A DNA stretch of 64,000 bases from contig OY253649.1 of NCBI GenBank assembly GCA_958009055.1, positions 310,001 to 374,000 of the forward strand. The letters run 5' to 3'. Made by a program: the position numbers and the translations under genes. The number at the start of each line of letters is the position of its first letter. Within the stretch, counting starts at the first letter, position 1. This document shows, piece by piece, positions 1 through 10,023 of this stretch. The stretch is from Choricystis sp. odSpoLacu1. Its lineage: Eukaryota > Chlorophyta > Trebouxiophyceae. The notes beneath the pieces are model-generated. The model did not search any database. It was not told the origin of the DNA and worked only from the letters and a program-made list of their open reading frames with translations.

Positions 1-1555
1 GGACGCAGACTTGGCGGGCTCCGCTGGATCCCCCAGGGCCAGGTACCAGGGGCGGGAAATCACCCAGGCGGAACCCAGGACGGCGTCGACGGCGGCCAGG
101 GCGGCGAGGAGGAGGAAAATGGCGACGACGCCGATGTCGAGGCGGCGCTCCACGTGTGACCGCTTGGAGGGGGCGGGGGTCGCGTTTTGGGCGACCTTGG
201 CGTCGGCGCCGGCGTAGACGACGAGGCCGGTGACCCAGGCCGTGTTGCGCAGGACGCAGCCGCGAAGCAGGAGCTGTGGGGTGGTGGTGGTGGGGGTGAG
301 GGACGGCGAGTGTCGTCGTCTTTCTCTTTCCCCTCCTCCTTTTCTACTCACCTGCACTGGCGACAGCGGCAGCTTCTTCCCGCCCCACGTCAACACGCCC
401 GCATAACAATAGATGAAGGAATTAGGGGGTTCGCACTCGATGGTGGCGGGCAGCACGCCGCCACCGCCGCGCAGCGCAGCCGCGAGCACGGCGTCGGACG
501 GCAGGCGGGCCGTCTCCTCCAGTCACTGCTTGATCTTAAGGTTGGTCTCGCCGTCCAGGTTGGCGGTTTCGAAGTAGGCGATGCCTAGGGAGGGTGGGGA
601 GTGGGGGTGAGGGGAGGGAAAGTCAAACCAAAAACCAGCCTCTCTGGCTGCGTCACCGCCCAACCGCCGGGAACCACGCGTAGCCAAGCGAGCCAGCAGG
701 CGCGTGTCGGGGGGGAAGGGCCGCCCGACGCGCTCGGGCGGCGGGAGCTTTTTCTTTTTTCTTCCTCTCTCTCTCCCCGCCCCCCCGACTTACTCACCTT
801 CCGCGTTGCTGCTGGTCAAGATGACCATATCCGCGGGAAACAGGTCGCCCTCCATCACGCGCACCACGTCCCCCACTGCCACGTCGCACCAGGCGACGCG
901 GCGCCAGGTGGAGGGAGGTGCAGAGGCGTCAGGTGCCGCACTTGCCTCGCCCCACGACCACACATCCACCCCGCGCCCATTCAGCGCCCGATCCTTGGAC
1001 GCACGCTTGGCGTCCTCCACGCCCTCTTTGACCAGGGAGGCGGCCACAATGGCGACCAAGGGGGTGATGTTGGTCACGGGGGACAGAGGGGACACGGGGG
1101 TCAGCGAGATCGCGGCAATGAGGAGGAAGTAGAGATTGGCGAAGCGGCGAAACTGTTCGAACAGGCCCTAGATGGGTATTGGGTGGGGTGGGGGGAGGGA
1201 GAGAGGAGGTCGGCAGTTATAGTGGAGGGAGAGGCGCGAGCTCGGCTCTCCTCTCTCCTCTCTCACCTTGGGCAAGAACGTCCAGGGCGTGTACTTGGTG
1301 GTGCGCAGCACGTTACGCTTTGTGGGTGTGGAGTGGTGGTGGGGGGACGGAAGGCGAGGGCAAGGGTGAGCGCGTGACCATCCCCCTCCAGTTGCAAAAA
1401 AAAACGGTCGCGGGTCTCTCCCTGTGTTTTCGGCCCAATATATGACTTCACACCACTCCACTCACCGGGTACTTGGCGGCCGTGTTGGCGGCGGCGCCGC
1501 CGGGGCGCACGACGCGCGGCGGGAGGGGCGTGCTGCGGCGGGGGAGGCAGGGCAT
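1..1555 (-). CDS. P4-type ATPase (phospholipid flippase), N-terminal part, runs off the left edge
   Basis: Exons on the minus strand, in coding order: 1555-1466, 1317-1267, 1167-798, 584-352, 273-1. Junctions are GT-AG and phases agree. The translation follows the P4 family in order: RTTKYTPWTFLPK, then GLFEQFRRFANLYFLLIA (first membrane hairpin), SPVSPLSPVTNITPL, the actuator domain with GDLFPADM and the P4 signature ETANLDGETNLKIKQ, then LLLRGCVLRNTAW and a further membrane segment. Catalytic P-domain exons lie outside the window. P4-ATPases move aminophospholipids to the cytosolic leaflet of Golgi, endosomal or plasma membranes. An in-frame TGA lies at 525-523, directly after NLKIKQ, with the family-like sequence continuing in the same frame. 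The start at 1555 (MPCLPRRSTPL) is the first ATG in frame; a further 5' exon cannot be excluded. Confidence 0.88.
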
Positions 1556-1865
1556 AGGAGTGGTTTGGGGTGGGGGGAGGAGGGAAAGGGAGGGGGGGGC
1601 TGTAGTGGCCCCCCCGACAAGGCAGGGGGGTGGATAGGTGGGTTGCGGGCCCTGGTGCGGCCGCAGAGCCGTGGCAGAGGAGAGGGCGGAGGTTGAGAGA
1701 GTGACGTGCGTCCCGAGGCGAGAAGAGACACAACACACTCACGCGCGCGTATTTTTCTTCTCCGCGCCGGCACGCTGCCCCGCGCCCCCCACACTTCAAG
1801 CACTGCAGATCACGCACATATACACGCACACCGCTTCCACGCGCGTGCGCCCAATTCCCCTCTCC
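1556..1865. promoter_or_regulatory. Divergent intergenic region, flippase / RING-CH gene
   Basis: 310 bp separate the two facing start codons. It is rich in G runs and C runs with no clear TATA box. A pyrimidine-rich stretch precedes the plus-strand ATG at 1866. I infer a shared bidirectional promoter from position only. Confidence 0.45.
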
Positions 1866-2809
1866 ATGCCGGACACCCCGCCCGACGTCGCGCCTCGCGC
1901 TGGTGACCCGGCCCCAGGCGCGGCCGCCCCTCCAACCCGCCGCCCCAGGCGACGGGGACGACGTGAGTGTGGTTGGTTGAGTGGGCGGTGTTGCAGGAGG
2001 AGGAGGGTTGGTTGGGTGGGTGGCGTGTCTTTGTCGGTCTTGGCTAGCGAAGTGCATTGCGCGTGGGAGGGGGGGGCGCGGCCTAAACCGACACCTCTCT
2101 CTCTGACCCACCCACAGCCGCGTCACCACCACGGGCTGCAGATGCTGATGTTGAGGTGGCAGCGACAACAGAACCAGCTGCCACAACACCATCACCACCC
2201 TCCACCTCCGACCCTCCCACCACCACCAACCCACTTACCACCGCCGCGTCCGACCCGCCTCCCGAGTGCCGCATCTGCCTGGAGCCCGCGTCGTCGGACG
2301 GCCTGGTGGCGCCCTGTGCCTGTACGGGCACGGTCGCATTCGCACACGTCAAATGCTTGCAAACCTGGGTCGAAGAACGGCGTGGACTACTGGTGTGTGA
2401 GATATGTGGGGCACCTTACTCGGAGGCGTTGACGCCGCTGCTGGCTGATGCGGCGAGGCGGGGGCGGGACAGGGCGGCTGTGGCTGCTGCCGCCGCCGCC
2501 CACCACGCCGCACTCGCCGTCGGCGGCGCCCCCCTCGACACCGCTGCCGGCGGCTGCCTGGGCGGCCCCCGGGCGCGTGCGTGGGCGGCGGCAGCGCTTG
2601 TGTTTGTGGTCGCTCTAGCCCTACTCTACGTCGTCCTGTTTGTGGGCGGCGACCACCAGCCCTCCTACTGGGCTGTCCTGCTGCTCCGAGTCTTAGCTTT
2701 CGTCCTCCCACTCTACCTGGTGGCCCAGGTGTGCCTGGCGTTTGTGCGGTATCGGAGGGCGAGGGCGGAGATGGCGGGGAGGAGGGGGGGAGGGGTGGGG
2801 GTGGTGTGA
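1866..2809 (+). CDS. RING-CH (MARCH-type) membrane E3 ubiquitin ligase
   Basis: Exons 1866-1962 and 2118-2809, GT-AG intron, 262 aa. After a low-complexity Pro/Thr/Ala N-terminus comes a C4HC3 RING-CH domain (about residues 75-125): CRICLEP, then VAPCACTGT, AHVKCLQTW and LVCEICGAPY, so all eight zinc ligands are visible. Two hydrophobic segments follow (AAALVFVVALALLYVVLFV and the span around LLLRVLAFVLPLYLV). This is the usual MARCH layout: RING-CH facing the cytosol and a membrane hairpin that brings membrane proteins to ubiquitination. The CDS 3' end overlaps the 3' end of the convergent LRR-like gene by up to about 100 bp. Confidence 0.85.
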
Positions 2810-4051
2810 TGGAGGGGGAGGGTTGTTGTTTTTTGGGTTGCGAAAACAGACACAATGAGATTGAACACAAACTCGGTCGCGGTCGGCATGCCGGCCAAGC
2901 CCGTGGCGTCCCACTCGAGCACCATGCATGTCAACTGCAAATCACGCAGTGTCGGTAGGCCGCCGCCATCGACAAATAGCTCCGCCAGGTTGCCAAAGGG
3001 CGGTAAAATCGCACTGTTGCCAAGCACAAGCGTCCGCAAACGTGACGGCGCCACCAATGATCGCAGGATGATGGGTGCTTGGCGTGGCGCACACGGCCAC
3101 ACATCCACCTCCACCAGGTTGAGGAACGCGGCCAGGTTGAGGGGAGTGAATGCCCAGTCGGTGCGCAGGGAGGTCAAGTGTGGCGCGGTCACGCGGTCGA
3201 TGACGAGGGGTGAGAAGTCGCCGGGGTGAATGTAAGGGGCCCTGTCCTCTCTCAAATTGTTGATGGCCAGCGAGGACAACGCCGTCAGGGCGCCCAAGCC
3301 GGCCACAATTGTAGAAGGTTCCTGGGTTGGCAGTGAATCGATGTTCACCATCAGTTTGGTCACCCGCGCAGAGCCAGCGGCGCCCACTCGGCGCCGACGC
3401 GATATTGCAGGAGCTCGTCCCGTGAGCCTGATCCCATCTGTTGGGAATCGTTTATGTCAACAAAAAGCTCGTCCAGTGCGGTCAGGCGGTGCGGCTGCCA
3501 CCTGCCCTCGTGGAAGGCTTTGCGCAGGATTAAGGGGTCGTCCACATCGGTCTCATCGAAAAGCGTTACCCTACAAGAAAGGCGCAGGGTTCGCAGCCTC
3601 CACAGCGCCGCATCAGGGCTAGTGAACAGATGGACTGCGACCCCGCCTAATGTAAGATTTGTCAAGCGTTGTGCATCGGGCAGCGCGGGCCACCGGTGTG
3701 AAAAGTGTCCACGGTCAATCAGAGACATTTTATCCAGCAGCGCGAGCGCAGAGAGAGGTGCCAGGACGTCGGAAGCGGATGCGTCTTTGTGAGAGTGCGA
3801 ACGCCACTCGGAACTCAGCACTGTCAGAGCGGAACACGTAGAGAAGGGGGGTCACAACCTACAGGAGCGATGGCAAACAGCACAGAGTGATTCGAAGTTC
3901 CGAACAGCGAGCGCGGCAGGTCGGGGTGGCGACCGATCAGACTGGTCACGGTGCGCGGCACCAACTTCGAGTGGACCGTGTTGAAACCCGACGCGTCACG
4001 CACGGGTCCACCCGAGAACAAGAGGCGTTTGATAGCAGCCGGGTGGCACAT
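2713..4051 (-). CDS. LRR-like protein, reading frame broken twice
   Basis: Three adjacent minus-strand segments (4051-3859, 3820-3360, about 3387-2713) encode one type of sequence: spaced leucine repeats such as RLTNLTLGG, LWRLRTLRLSC, LTALDELFVDI, LTSLRTDWAF, SRLRTLVLGNS, TLRDLQLTC. No catalytic domain is recognisable; it resembles the LRR half of F-box/LRR proteins but no F-box is visible. The first break could be a 38-nt GT-AG intron (3858-3821, giving APVVLSSEW); the second, near 3360-3385, has no good splice sites and looks like a frameshift. Base composition is less GC-rich than the neighbours. The predicted 3' end overlaps the RING-CH CDS on the other strand. It may be a pseudogene or a real gene with sequence errors. 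Confidence 0.5.
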
Positions 4052-4371
4052 TACGTTTGGTGTTGACTGAGGCGTTTGCTAGTGAGGGTAAGTGGGTTTA
4101 GCGTGTGGGTGGGAGGAAAAAGGGACGAGCGAAGAGTGAGCTCCCAAAGCGCTCTCTCCACGCTACCCACTCCCTCTCTCCCTCACACACAAATACCACA
4201 ATGCCTGGCTCGACGCCCTCGCTCGCACTGCAGTGCGAGCGAGGGTGTGGTGGCGCGTGTGGTGGCGACTGAACCAGAGCAAGAACCGAAACAAACTCAC
4301 GACTTTGACTGTTTTACCTTGTCACCCTGCTTCCCCACCTTCTCCACCTGCCTCCCCGCAACCCCGCGCAC
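4052..4371. other. Intergenic region with a perfect palindrome
   Basis: No coding potential seen. It would hold the upstream region of the LRR-like gene. Its notable content is the perfect 30-bp palindrome at 4216-4245, annotated separately. Confidence 0.5.
4216..4245. repeat. Perfect 30-bp palindrome
   Basis: The sequence equals its own reverse complement over 30 bp with no spacer; the centre is CACTGCAGTG (PstI-like core) and the ends are CCCTC and GAGGG. It could extrude a cruciform, or form a hairpin if transcribed. It lies about 165 bp upstream of the LRR-like start and about 125 bp downstream of the tRNA-Val(AAC) terminator. Function unknown. Confidence 0.9.
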
Positions 4372-4379
4372 AAAAAAAA
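4372..4379 (-). terminator. RNA polymerase III T-run terminator of tRNA-Val(AAC)
   Basis: Eight consecutive T on the minus strand, four bases after the discriminator base of the tRNA. This is the expected Pol III stop signal. Confidence 0.75.
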
Positions 4380-4383
4380 GGGT

Positions 4384-4493
4384 TGAAGCTGAACAGGATC
4401 GAACTGTTGACCGCCAGTGCGCTCAACGACACCGCGTTTTGATCGCGGGAACGCGTGTTAAACTGGCGCTCTAACCAACTGAGCTACAGCTCC
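4384..4493 (-). tRNA. tRNA-Val (anticodon AAC), intron-containing
   Basis: 110 nt. Acceptor GGAGCTG pairs with CAGCTTC (one G-U); D-arm is GCTCAGTTGGTTAGAGC; anticodon stem CCAGT/ACTGG; T-arm AACAG-TTCGATC-CTGTT; discriminator A. The spliced anticodon loop reads T-T-AAC-A-C, giving valine. An intron of 36 nt sits at the canonical place after position 37. The conserved A box and B box are both intact. Confidence 0.88.
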
Positions 4494-4871
4494 ATGGTGG
4501 TAATTAAAAGCGATTTTTTGAATGTATATTTACTATACGCATCATGGCTCGGGTGTGGAGGACGCTGACGGGCGGGCCTCAAGACACTCGAAACAACGAA
4601 AGAGATGAAAAAAAACTGGGGCCACTTCAAACTCTCACCCTGCCTACCCTCACTAGCAGCCGCCTCAGCCCACGCCAAACGGAGCCCCCACCCAGCGCTT
4701 GCAGAGCGCCTAGATGCTGGCCTAGATGCTGAGGACGCAGGAAAACAAAACAACAGATGTGACCCCCCCCCCCCCCCACCAGAACTGACGCGCATTCCAT
4801 CAATTCCGTTGATCACCCTCCTTCCTCGTCCTTCCCCGCCCTCCCCCCCACCTCCCGGGCACCAAAAAGAA

Positions 4872-5026
4872 TGTTCCCGGTGAGGCTCGAACTCACGGCC
4901 TTTCGCGGTTTCGGGAGGGACCAGTGCCCCCAGCCGAAGCCTGGAACCAGGTAAACCTGGATGTCCGACTACTTCACGATTTGATCGATGTGAAGCGAAC
5001 GCTCTAACCAACTGAGCTACGGAAAC
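4872..5026 (-). tRNA. tRNA-Val (anticodon CAC), long intron
   Basis: 155 nt. Acceptor GTTTCCG pairs with CGGGAAC; D-arm is the same GCTCAGTTGGTTAGAGC as in the AAC gene; anticodon stem TTCGC/GCGAA; T-arm GTGAG-TTCGAGC-CTCAC; discriminator A. The spliced loop T-T-CAC-A-C specifies valine. The intron after position 37 is 81 nt, long for a nuclear tRNA, and contains a small hairpin (CCAGG-TTTA-CCTGG). A run of five T on the minus strand (4868-4864) follows as a weak terminator. It lies in the same orientation as the AAC gene, about 380 bp upstream of it. Confidence 0.88.
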
Positions 5027-5644
5027 TCGGGAGACTGTTTTCACAGGTTGCCAAAAATGATTTTTTTGGGGGTTTTCAAGATTATGAAGGTTGAGAGGCA
5101 GGAAAGAGGCCTGCTTTTGCCGACCCTGCTTTTGCCGACCCGCTCTCTCTCGAAAACCCTTCGTCCGTTTTCTTTTTACGATCGCCTCTGTCGCCGTGTG
5201 GACTCTTTGTACCTGCGTTCGACTCTCACCATCTGGTGGCGGCCTGTTTTCTGGTGGACCAGCGCGCGATCCACCCGGCAAACCATTTTAACGCGCAGCC
5301 AAACACAGCGGCCTGTTTTTTTTTACACACAGAAACAATCAAAAAACAGCCCCTCCCAAACACCAGCACGCCATCACGCGCAGTGTGTGCAGGGGGGGTG
5401 CGCCCATATCGAGAAGGGTGGGGGGGAGTCGTAGCGTAATCGGGTGGGAAAAAAAGTTGTGGGGGGGGAAGGGTATGATAAAAATTGTCCACATCAAAAC
5501 ACGCTCGGTTCATAGAGCGAGCGCGACGCCCAAAATGATTCGGAGGTGATCAGAAAAGAAAAAGCGGTTGGCGTGGGTTAGTGAGAGAGAGAGAGGGTTC
5601 GGTTCAAGGGCAAAAAACTTGCCCCTTTCCCAAAACTTGCCTGC
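5027..5644. other. Intergenic region, no gene seen
   Basis: About 600 bp of lower GC content than the surroundings, with A and T runs. It holds a perfect tandem duplication of the 15-bp unit CCTGCTTTTGCCGAC at 5110-5139. No convincing ORF or RNA gene. It covers the upstream side of tRNA-Val(CAC) and the 3' flank of the mannanase gene. Confidence 0.5.
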
Positions 5645-7724
5645 TCAGTTCCCAACCGACGCCGTCGACACGCCACCCCCAGCCGAGCAGCCGCCCACCT
5701 TCTTGCCCTGGTACTTGGTGTTGATCTCCTTGGCGACGCGCACCAGCGTCTGCCACGTCGCGTCCCCCGTCTGCACGGTGGTCGAGTCGGAGCCACCGTC
5801 CGCGGCCCACCGCCAGAACAGGGCGCCACGGAAGGCGTCGCCGTTGGCCAGGGAGGTGAGCAAGGAATTGAGGACGACGTCGTAGTACGGAGCCTTGTCG
5901 CCAGCGCCGTTGGATTGTTTGCCAAACTCTTCCAGCAGCAGGGGTTTCCCCAGCTTGCGCGACTCTTTGATGTGGGAGTCGATCCACACAGGCGGGAACG
6001 CCAGGTCGGTCGTGTTCCAGTTGTCGGGCCACATGTGGATGGCGGCAAAGTCGATCGACCCGGGCGAGTGCTGGGCGGTGAAGTCCTGGCCGACCGAGGC
6101 AGACCAGTAGCGGCCCATCGGCGCCACGTTCTCGGGGATGCCCCAGGGGCCGTACTCCTTGTTGCCAGAGTCGTACTCGAAGAAGCCTTCCTCGCCGACG
6201 GTGACCAGGTGGTTGCGGTCGATGGACTGGGGGTTGGGTGGGGTGGGGAGGGGGTTGGTTGGCGTGGATTGAAAAACACCGCCGCAGCCTTTCTTCCTCG
6301 CTTTTTCCTCTTTCCCACCCCCACCACCCTCCTCTCTCACTCACCTTGACAAAGTCAGCCATCTCGGTCACCCACTCGGTCACTTTCTTGGGGCAGCCCG
6401 CCTTGTCCTGACCAAAGGGGCACCGGGGCTCGTTGAACAGGTCAAAGCCAAAGATGGCGGGCTCATCCTTCCAGGCGACGCCAGTGAAGGCGTTGCGACG
6501 GTTGAGCAGAGTCGAAAAGTGGTTCTTCACCATGCCCTTGATCGCACCGTTGGTCCAAAACTGGTCGGATTCCGACACGGGCAGGCCCGCCCATTCCACA
6601 TAAGTCCCAAACCCGTCACCCACGTGCGGCGACAGCCACATGTTGATGGGCACAAACAGGACGCGGATGCCGCGGGAGCCGGCGACGGCGATGATGTAGT
6701 CCAGGCCTTTGAAGATTTTCTCGTCGTAGCGGCCGGGGGCGGTTTGCAGCATGAAGGAGGTTTCCTCACCGTGGCCAAACAGGCGCACAATGTTGAAGCC
6801 CGCGTCACGCGCCTGGTCGAACACTTTGGTGACCTGGTTCTCGCCCAGGCGGTCGATGGAGGAGCCGGAGGGGGCGTTGCCGGAGACCGCAGTGGCTTGG
6901 CGCACGAGGGAGACCCAGGCTGATGAGGGTTGGAGGGGTGGGGGAATAAATGATTTGGTGAGTGACGTGTGTCAGAGTGTTGTGGGGGAGGAGAGGGCGG
7001 CGGGGCGGCGGCTGCCTGCGCGCGCGCACAAAGGGGGGAGCAGCGCAGCGGAGCGACGTGGGGCGCCCAGTTTTTGCTTCCCCCCCTCCCCGCCTCTCCC
7101 GCCCTCTCCAACCCCGAATCAGCGCCCAGGGGGCAGCCACAACACCCCAAAAGCACAGCCCGAGGGAAGGCACGGCCGCCAGCCAGCCAACCGCTGCCGA
7201 CGCCCCCCTGGCAGCGCCTTAAGTGCGCTCCGCCGTTTTTTGGGTGGTTGGCCAGCTTGCGTGGCCGCCACACGTCCGACCGCCTCCCGCCCCGACCACG
7301 CGCCTTCCGATCCCCGACCGCGTCCCTACGCACGCAACGCGTTGAACCCGGATTGGTGGTGGGGGTGGAATGCGGCCGCGGTGGCGGCAGCGGCACGCGT
7401 GGGACCCGTGCGCGCGCACGCTCCCTCCCCGCGCGTACGCGATTTTTCCTCCCCCCGCGCCGCAGCGTCCACGCGTTCGCCCTCTCGTCCCTCCTCCCCA
7501 CCCCATCCACCTCACTCACTGTTCCACCCAAATGGAATGAAGTCACCGCAGTCGGCGTCGACAAACTTGTTGCCGGACGTGCGGATGAAGCCCGCGACCG
7601 CGCCTTTGCGGGCTTTGGGTGCGGAGGCAGCCGGCTTGGCGCCAGCCGACGGCGCGGGGGCGGGCGCCTGGGCGGACGCAACCACCAGCATGGCGAGCAG
7701 GGCGAGGGCGCGGGCGGCGGCCAT
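5645..7724 (-). CDS. Secreted mannan endo-1,4-beta-mannosidase (GH5)
   Basis: Exons in coding order 7724-7520, 6919-6345, 6226-5645; 453 aa; phases fit. It starts with a signal peptide (ALALLAMLVVASAQA) and a short Pro/Ala linker, then a (beta/alpha)8 glycoside hydrolase family 5 domain. The acid/base Glu is in FDLFNEPRC and the nucleophile Glu in LLLEEFGKQ; AAIHMWPDNW and FRGALFWRWA are typical of the mannanase subfamily (GH5_7). The enzyme cuts mannan backbones in cell walls or extracellular polysaccharide. The first intron (7519-6920, about 600 nt) is the longest clearly defined one in the window. It shares a 278-bp upstream region with the thioesterase gene. Confidence 0.9.
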
Positions 7725-8002
7725 CGTGGGAGAGGAAAGCGGGGGGGGTGCGCTTCCGTGAAACAAACGGAGGGGGAAGAGTGGTGAGTCAGGTCTCGGT
7801 CGGGCAGTCGGCAGCCCCCATTTTGGGTGTTGCTTCTCTGCCCGACCGCGGGTTTTGCTCCCTTCGTCGGCCCGTGTGTGAGCGTGTGCACACACACGGA
7901 GCCACCCCCACACCCTCTGCTCGTCCACACACACGCAGCGGGTGGCAGAGCCACACCCCAAACGGTGCCCCGACCGCGCGCCCCCGACCGATCACTTTCT
8001 TG

Positions 8003-9025
8003 ATGCTGGCCGCCGCCCTGCGCCGCTGCAGCCGCCGGCTGACAGTGGCAGCAGCTGTCACAAACCGCCACGCATCGACCGCGGAAACAGCATCGACGTC
8101 GGCGCCTGGAAGAGTCGCGCACCGGCCGCACCGCAACTGGCCGCGGGTGGCGGCCTGGGCGGCGGCGGCGGCAGCGGCAGCAGGTGTGTGGGCGGGTAGA
8201 GGAGATATGCATTAGCAATGCAACCGTAGCCCCGCACCCACCAACAACCAGCCCCCCCTCCCCCCCTCCAGCCACCACGACCGCAACCAACGCCGACGCG
8301 CTACCCCCTCCTTCCACCCCCCAATCCCCTCTCACCTCCTTACCCTGGGTCGCCCGCCTCGCGTCCGACCCCCACGTCACCCGCGTCCTGTCCGCCTCCG
8401 ACCTGGCGGCCACCGCGCACGCGGTCGTGGGGGGAGACCACATGTTCTCCGCCCTGTTGAGGCATGACCTGGTGACTGATGTCGTCGCCTTTTTGATGGG
8501 CCGGCTAAAGAGATCAAGTTTGTGGTGGCGCTAGGTGAGAGGGAGAGGGAAGAAGGAGGAGTGTGCGGAGAGACACGAAAAAATAAACACAACCCCAAAA
8601 CCAACCCTCCACTCCCCACCACCCCACCACCCCTAGGTGACGACGTCTGCGGCTACCCCCGCATCGTGCACGGCGGGCTCACAGCCGCCATCGTGGACGA
8701 AGCCGTGGGCCGCCTGTTCTACGCGCTGCGCTGCGCCAACGCGCTGCCGTTTCGTGGGCCCGCGTTCACGGTCAACCTCGACATCAACTACAAGCGAAAG
8801 ATCGCGGCGGGGCGGGTGCTGCTGGTGACGGCGAGGGTGGTGGAGTGTGGCGGCAAGAAGCTGAAGGCGGTGGCGACCGTTTGTGATGGGCCGGGGGAGG
8901 ACGCTGTCGTGTTTGCCACTGGAACAGCGCTATTCGTCGCCCCCAGCACCGGACGCTTGCTACGAGAGGGGCTGCGCTATGCAGCGTCCTATGTGGCGCC
9001 CAAGTGGGTGAGTCTGGATGGTTGA
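8003..9025 (+). CDS. Hotdog-fold thioesterase (THEM4/PaaI type), one-base frame break
   Basis: Exons 8003-8183, 8272-8534 and 8637-9025. The N-terminus (MLAAALRRCSRRLTVAAAV, Arg/Ala-rich) looks like a mitochondrial or plastid presequence. The C-terminal exon has the hotdog core: VCGYPRIVHGGLTAAIVDEA (HGG motif), then YKRKIAAGRVLLVTARVVE, and LKAVATVCDG before ATGTALFV. Such enzymes hydrolyse acyl-CoA or acyl-ACP thioesters. Total exon length leaves remainder 2 on division by three: the frame breaks at the T run 8490-8494, and one more T would read AFFDGPAKEIKFVVALGDD into the third exon. I treat this as a probable sequencing deletion. Confidence 0.8.
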
Positions 9026-9234
9026 GAGAGCGGGAGTGGTGGGGTGGGCAGGGTGGTGGTGTCTTTCCTTTCTGTTTGCCATTTAAAAAACGTGTGAACA
9101 ACTTTCTAGCATCTGCTTTGCTCTCTGAGTGTGTCGAAAGCCGTCGTGCATGGTCTTTAGGGATGGTGTTTCTTGGTGTACAGCGAAGAAATGAAAAAAA
9201 AAAAGCAAAAGAACGAAAAAACAGACCCTCTCTC

Positions 9235-10023
9235 TCACACGCCCTCCTGCCGCAGCCGCGACGGCGAAACCGACCACCTCTTGTGAGTGGCCGGCGTTGG
9301 CGTTGCTGCTGAGCTGGACGCAGCAGCCGCCTCCGCGCCCGCCTCCTTCTCCACCTCCACCCCTCCTTCCTCCCCCTCACTCACCAGCCTCTCCTGCCGC
9401 CGCCGCCTCAGCTTGACCGCAAAACCGACCGCCACCGCAGCCGCGGTGAGCCCCGCCACCAAACACGCGCCCGCGATGGCGATGCCCAGCCAGACCCCGA
9501 TCGCGGCGCGCGGGTCTTGTTTGCGTGCGGGGCGGGGGGAGTGGGCTTTGGCGCCTTGACCCTCCACTTCATTCTCGTCCGGCACCAAAAACGCGCCTGC
9601 CGGATCCGGCTTCGGCAGCGGCGGCGGTTTCACAGCATCAGCCGCGCGCGCGGCCGCGTCTTGAGCGTCGGCGGCCGCGTTGGCCGCTCCCTCTCTCATC
9701 TTGTCGGCCGCGGTGGCCGCTCCCTGCCTCATGGTGGCCACCGCGGTCCTGGCGTCCTGGCGAGCCTTCTGGGCGGCGGCCACTAGGTTGCCACGGGCAG
9801 AGGCAGCAGCAGGTGACAAGCCGAACGGCAGCCCCGGCGTGCCCAGCGGCTGCGACGGCGGGGGCGTGGGCACGGGCTGGGTCACGTCTAATACATTAGG
9901 CTTGTCCCGCACGAGGGGGACCTTGATGTTGGGGCCGGGGCCGGTGAATTGGGCGTGGGAGAGAGGGGGGAGAGCGAGCGCGGCGACGCAGAACGCCGCC
10001 AGAAGCAGCGTGTGGCGACGCAT
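9235..10023 (-). CDS. Type I membrane protein with LEA-like amphipathic repeats, function unknown
   Basis: 262 aa, no intron in the CDS. Signal peptide (LLLAAFCVAALALPPLSHA), a Pro-rich stretch, then about four Ala-rich amphipathic repeats close to 11 residues (AVATMRQGAAT, AADKMREGAAN, AAADAQDAAAR), reminiscent of LEA group 3 or apolipoprotein-like helices. One transmembrane helix follows (IGVWLGIAIAGACLVAGL), then a basic cytosolic RRRRQER and an acidic/Ala tail. This predicts a lumenal or extracellular helical rod anchored in the membrane. No family assigned. Confidence 0.7.
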   Translation of the reverse strand: MRRHTLLLAAFCVAALALPPLSHAQFTGPGPNIKVPLVRDKPNVLDVTQPVPTPPPSQPLGTPGLPFGLSPAAASARGNLVAAAQKARQDARTAVATMRQGAATAADKMREGAANAAADAQDAAARAADAVKPPPLPKPDPAGAFLVPDENEVEGQGAKAHSPRPARKQDPRAAIGVWLGIAIAGACLVAGLTAAAVAVGFAVKLRRRRQERLVSEGEEGGVEVEKEAGAEAAAASSSAATPTPATHKRWSVSPSRLRQEGV

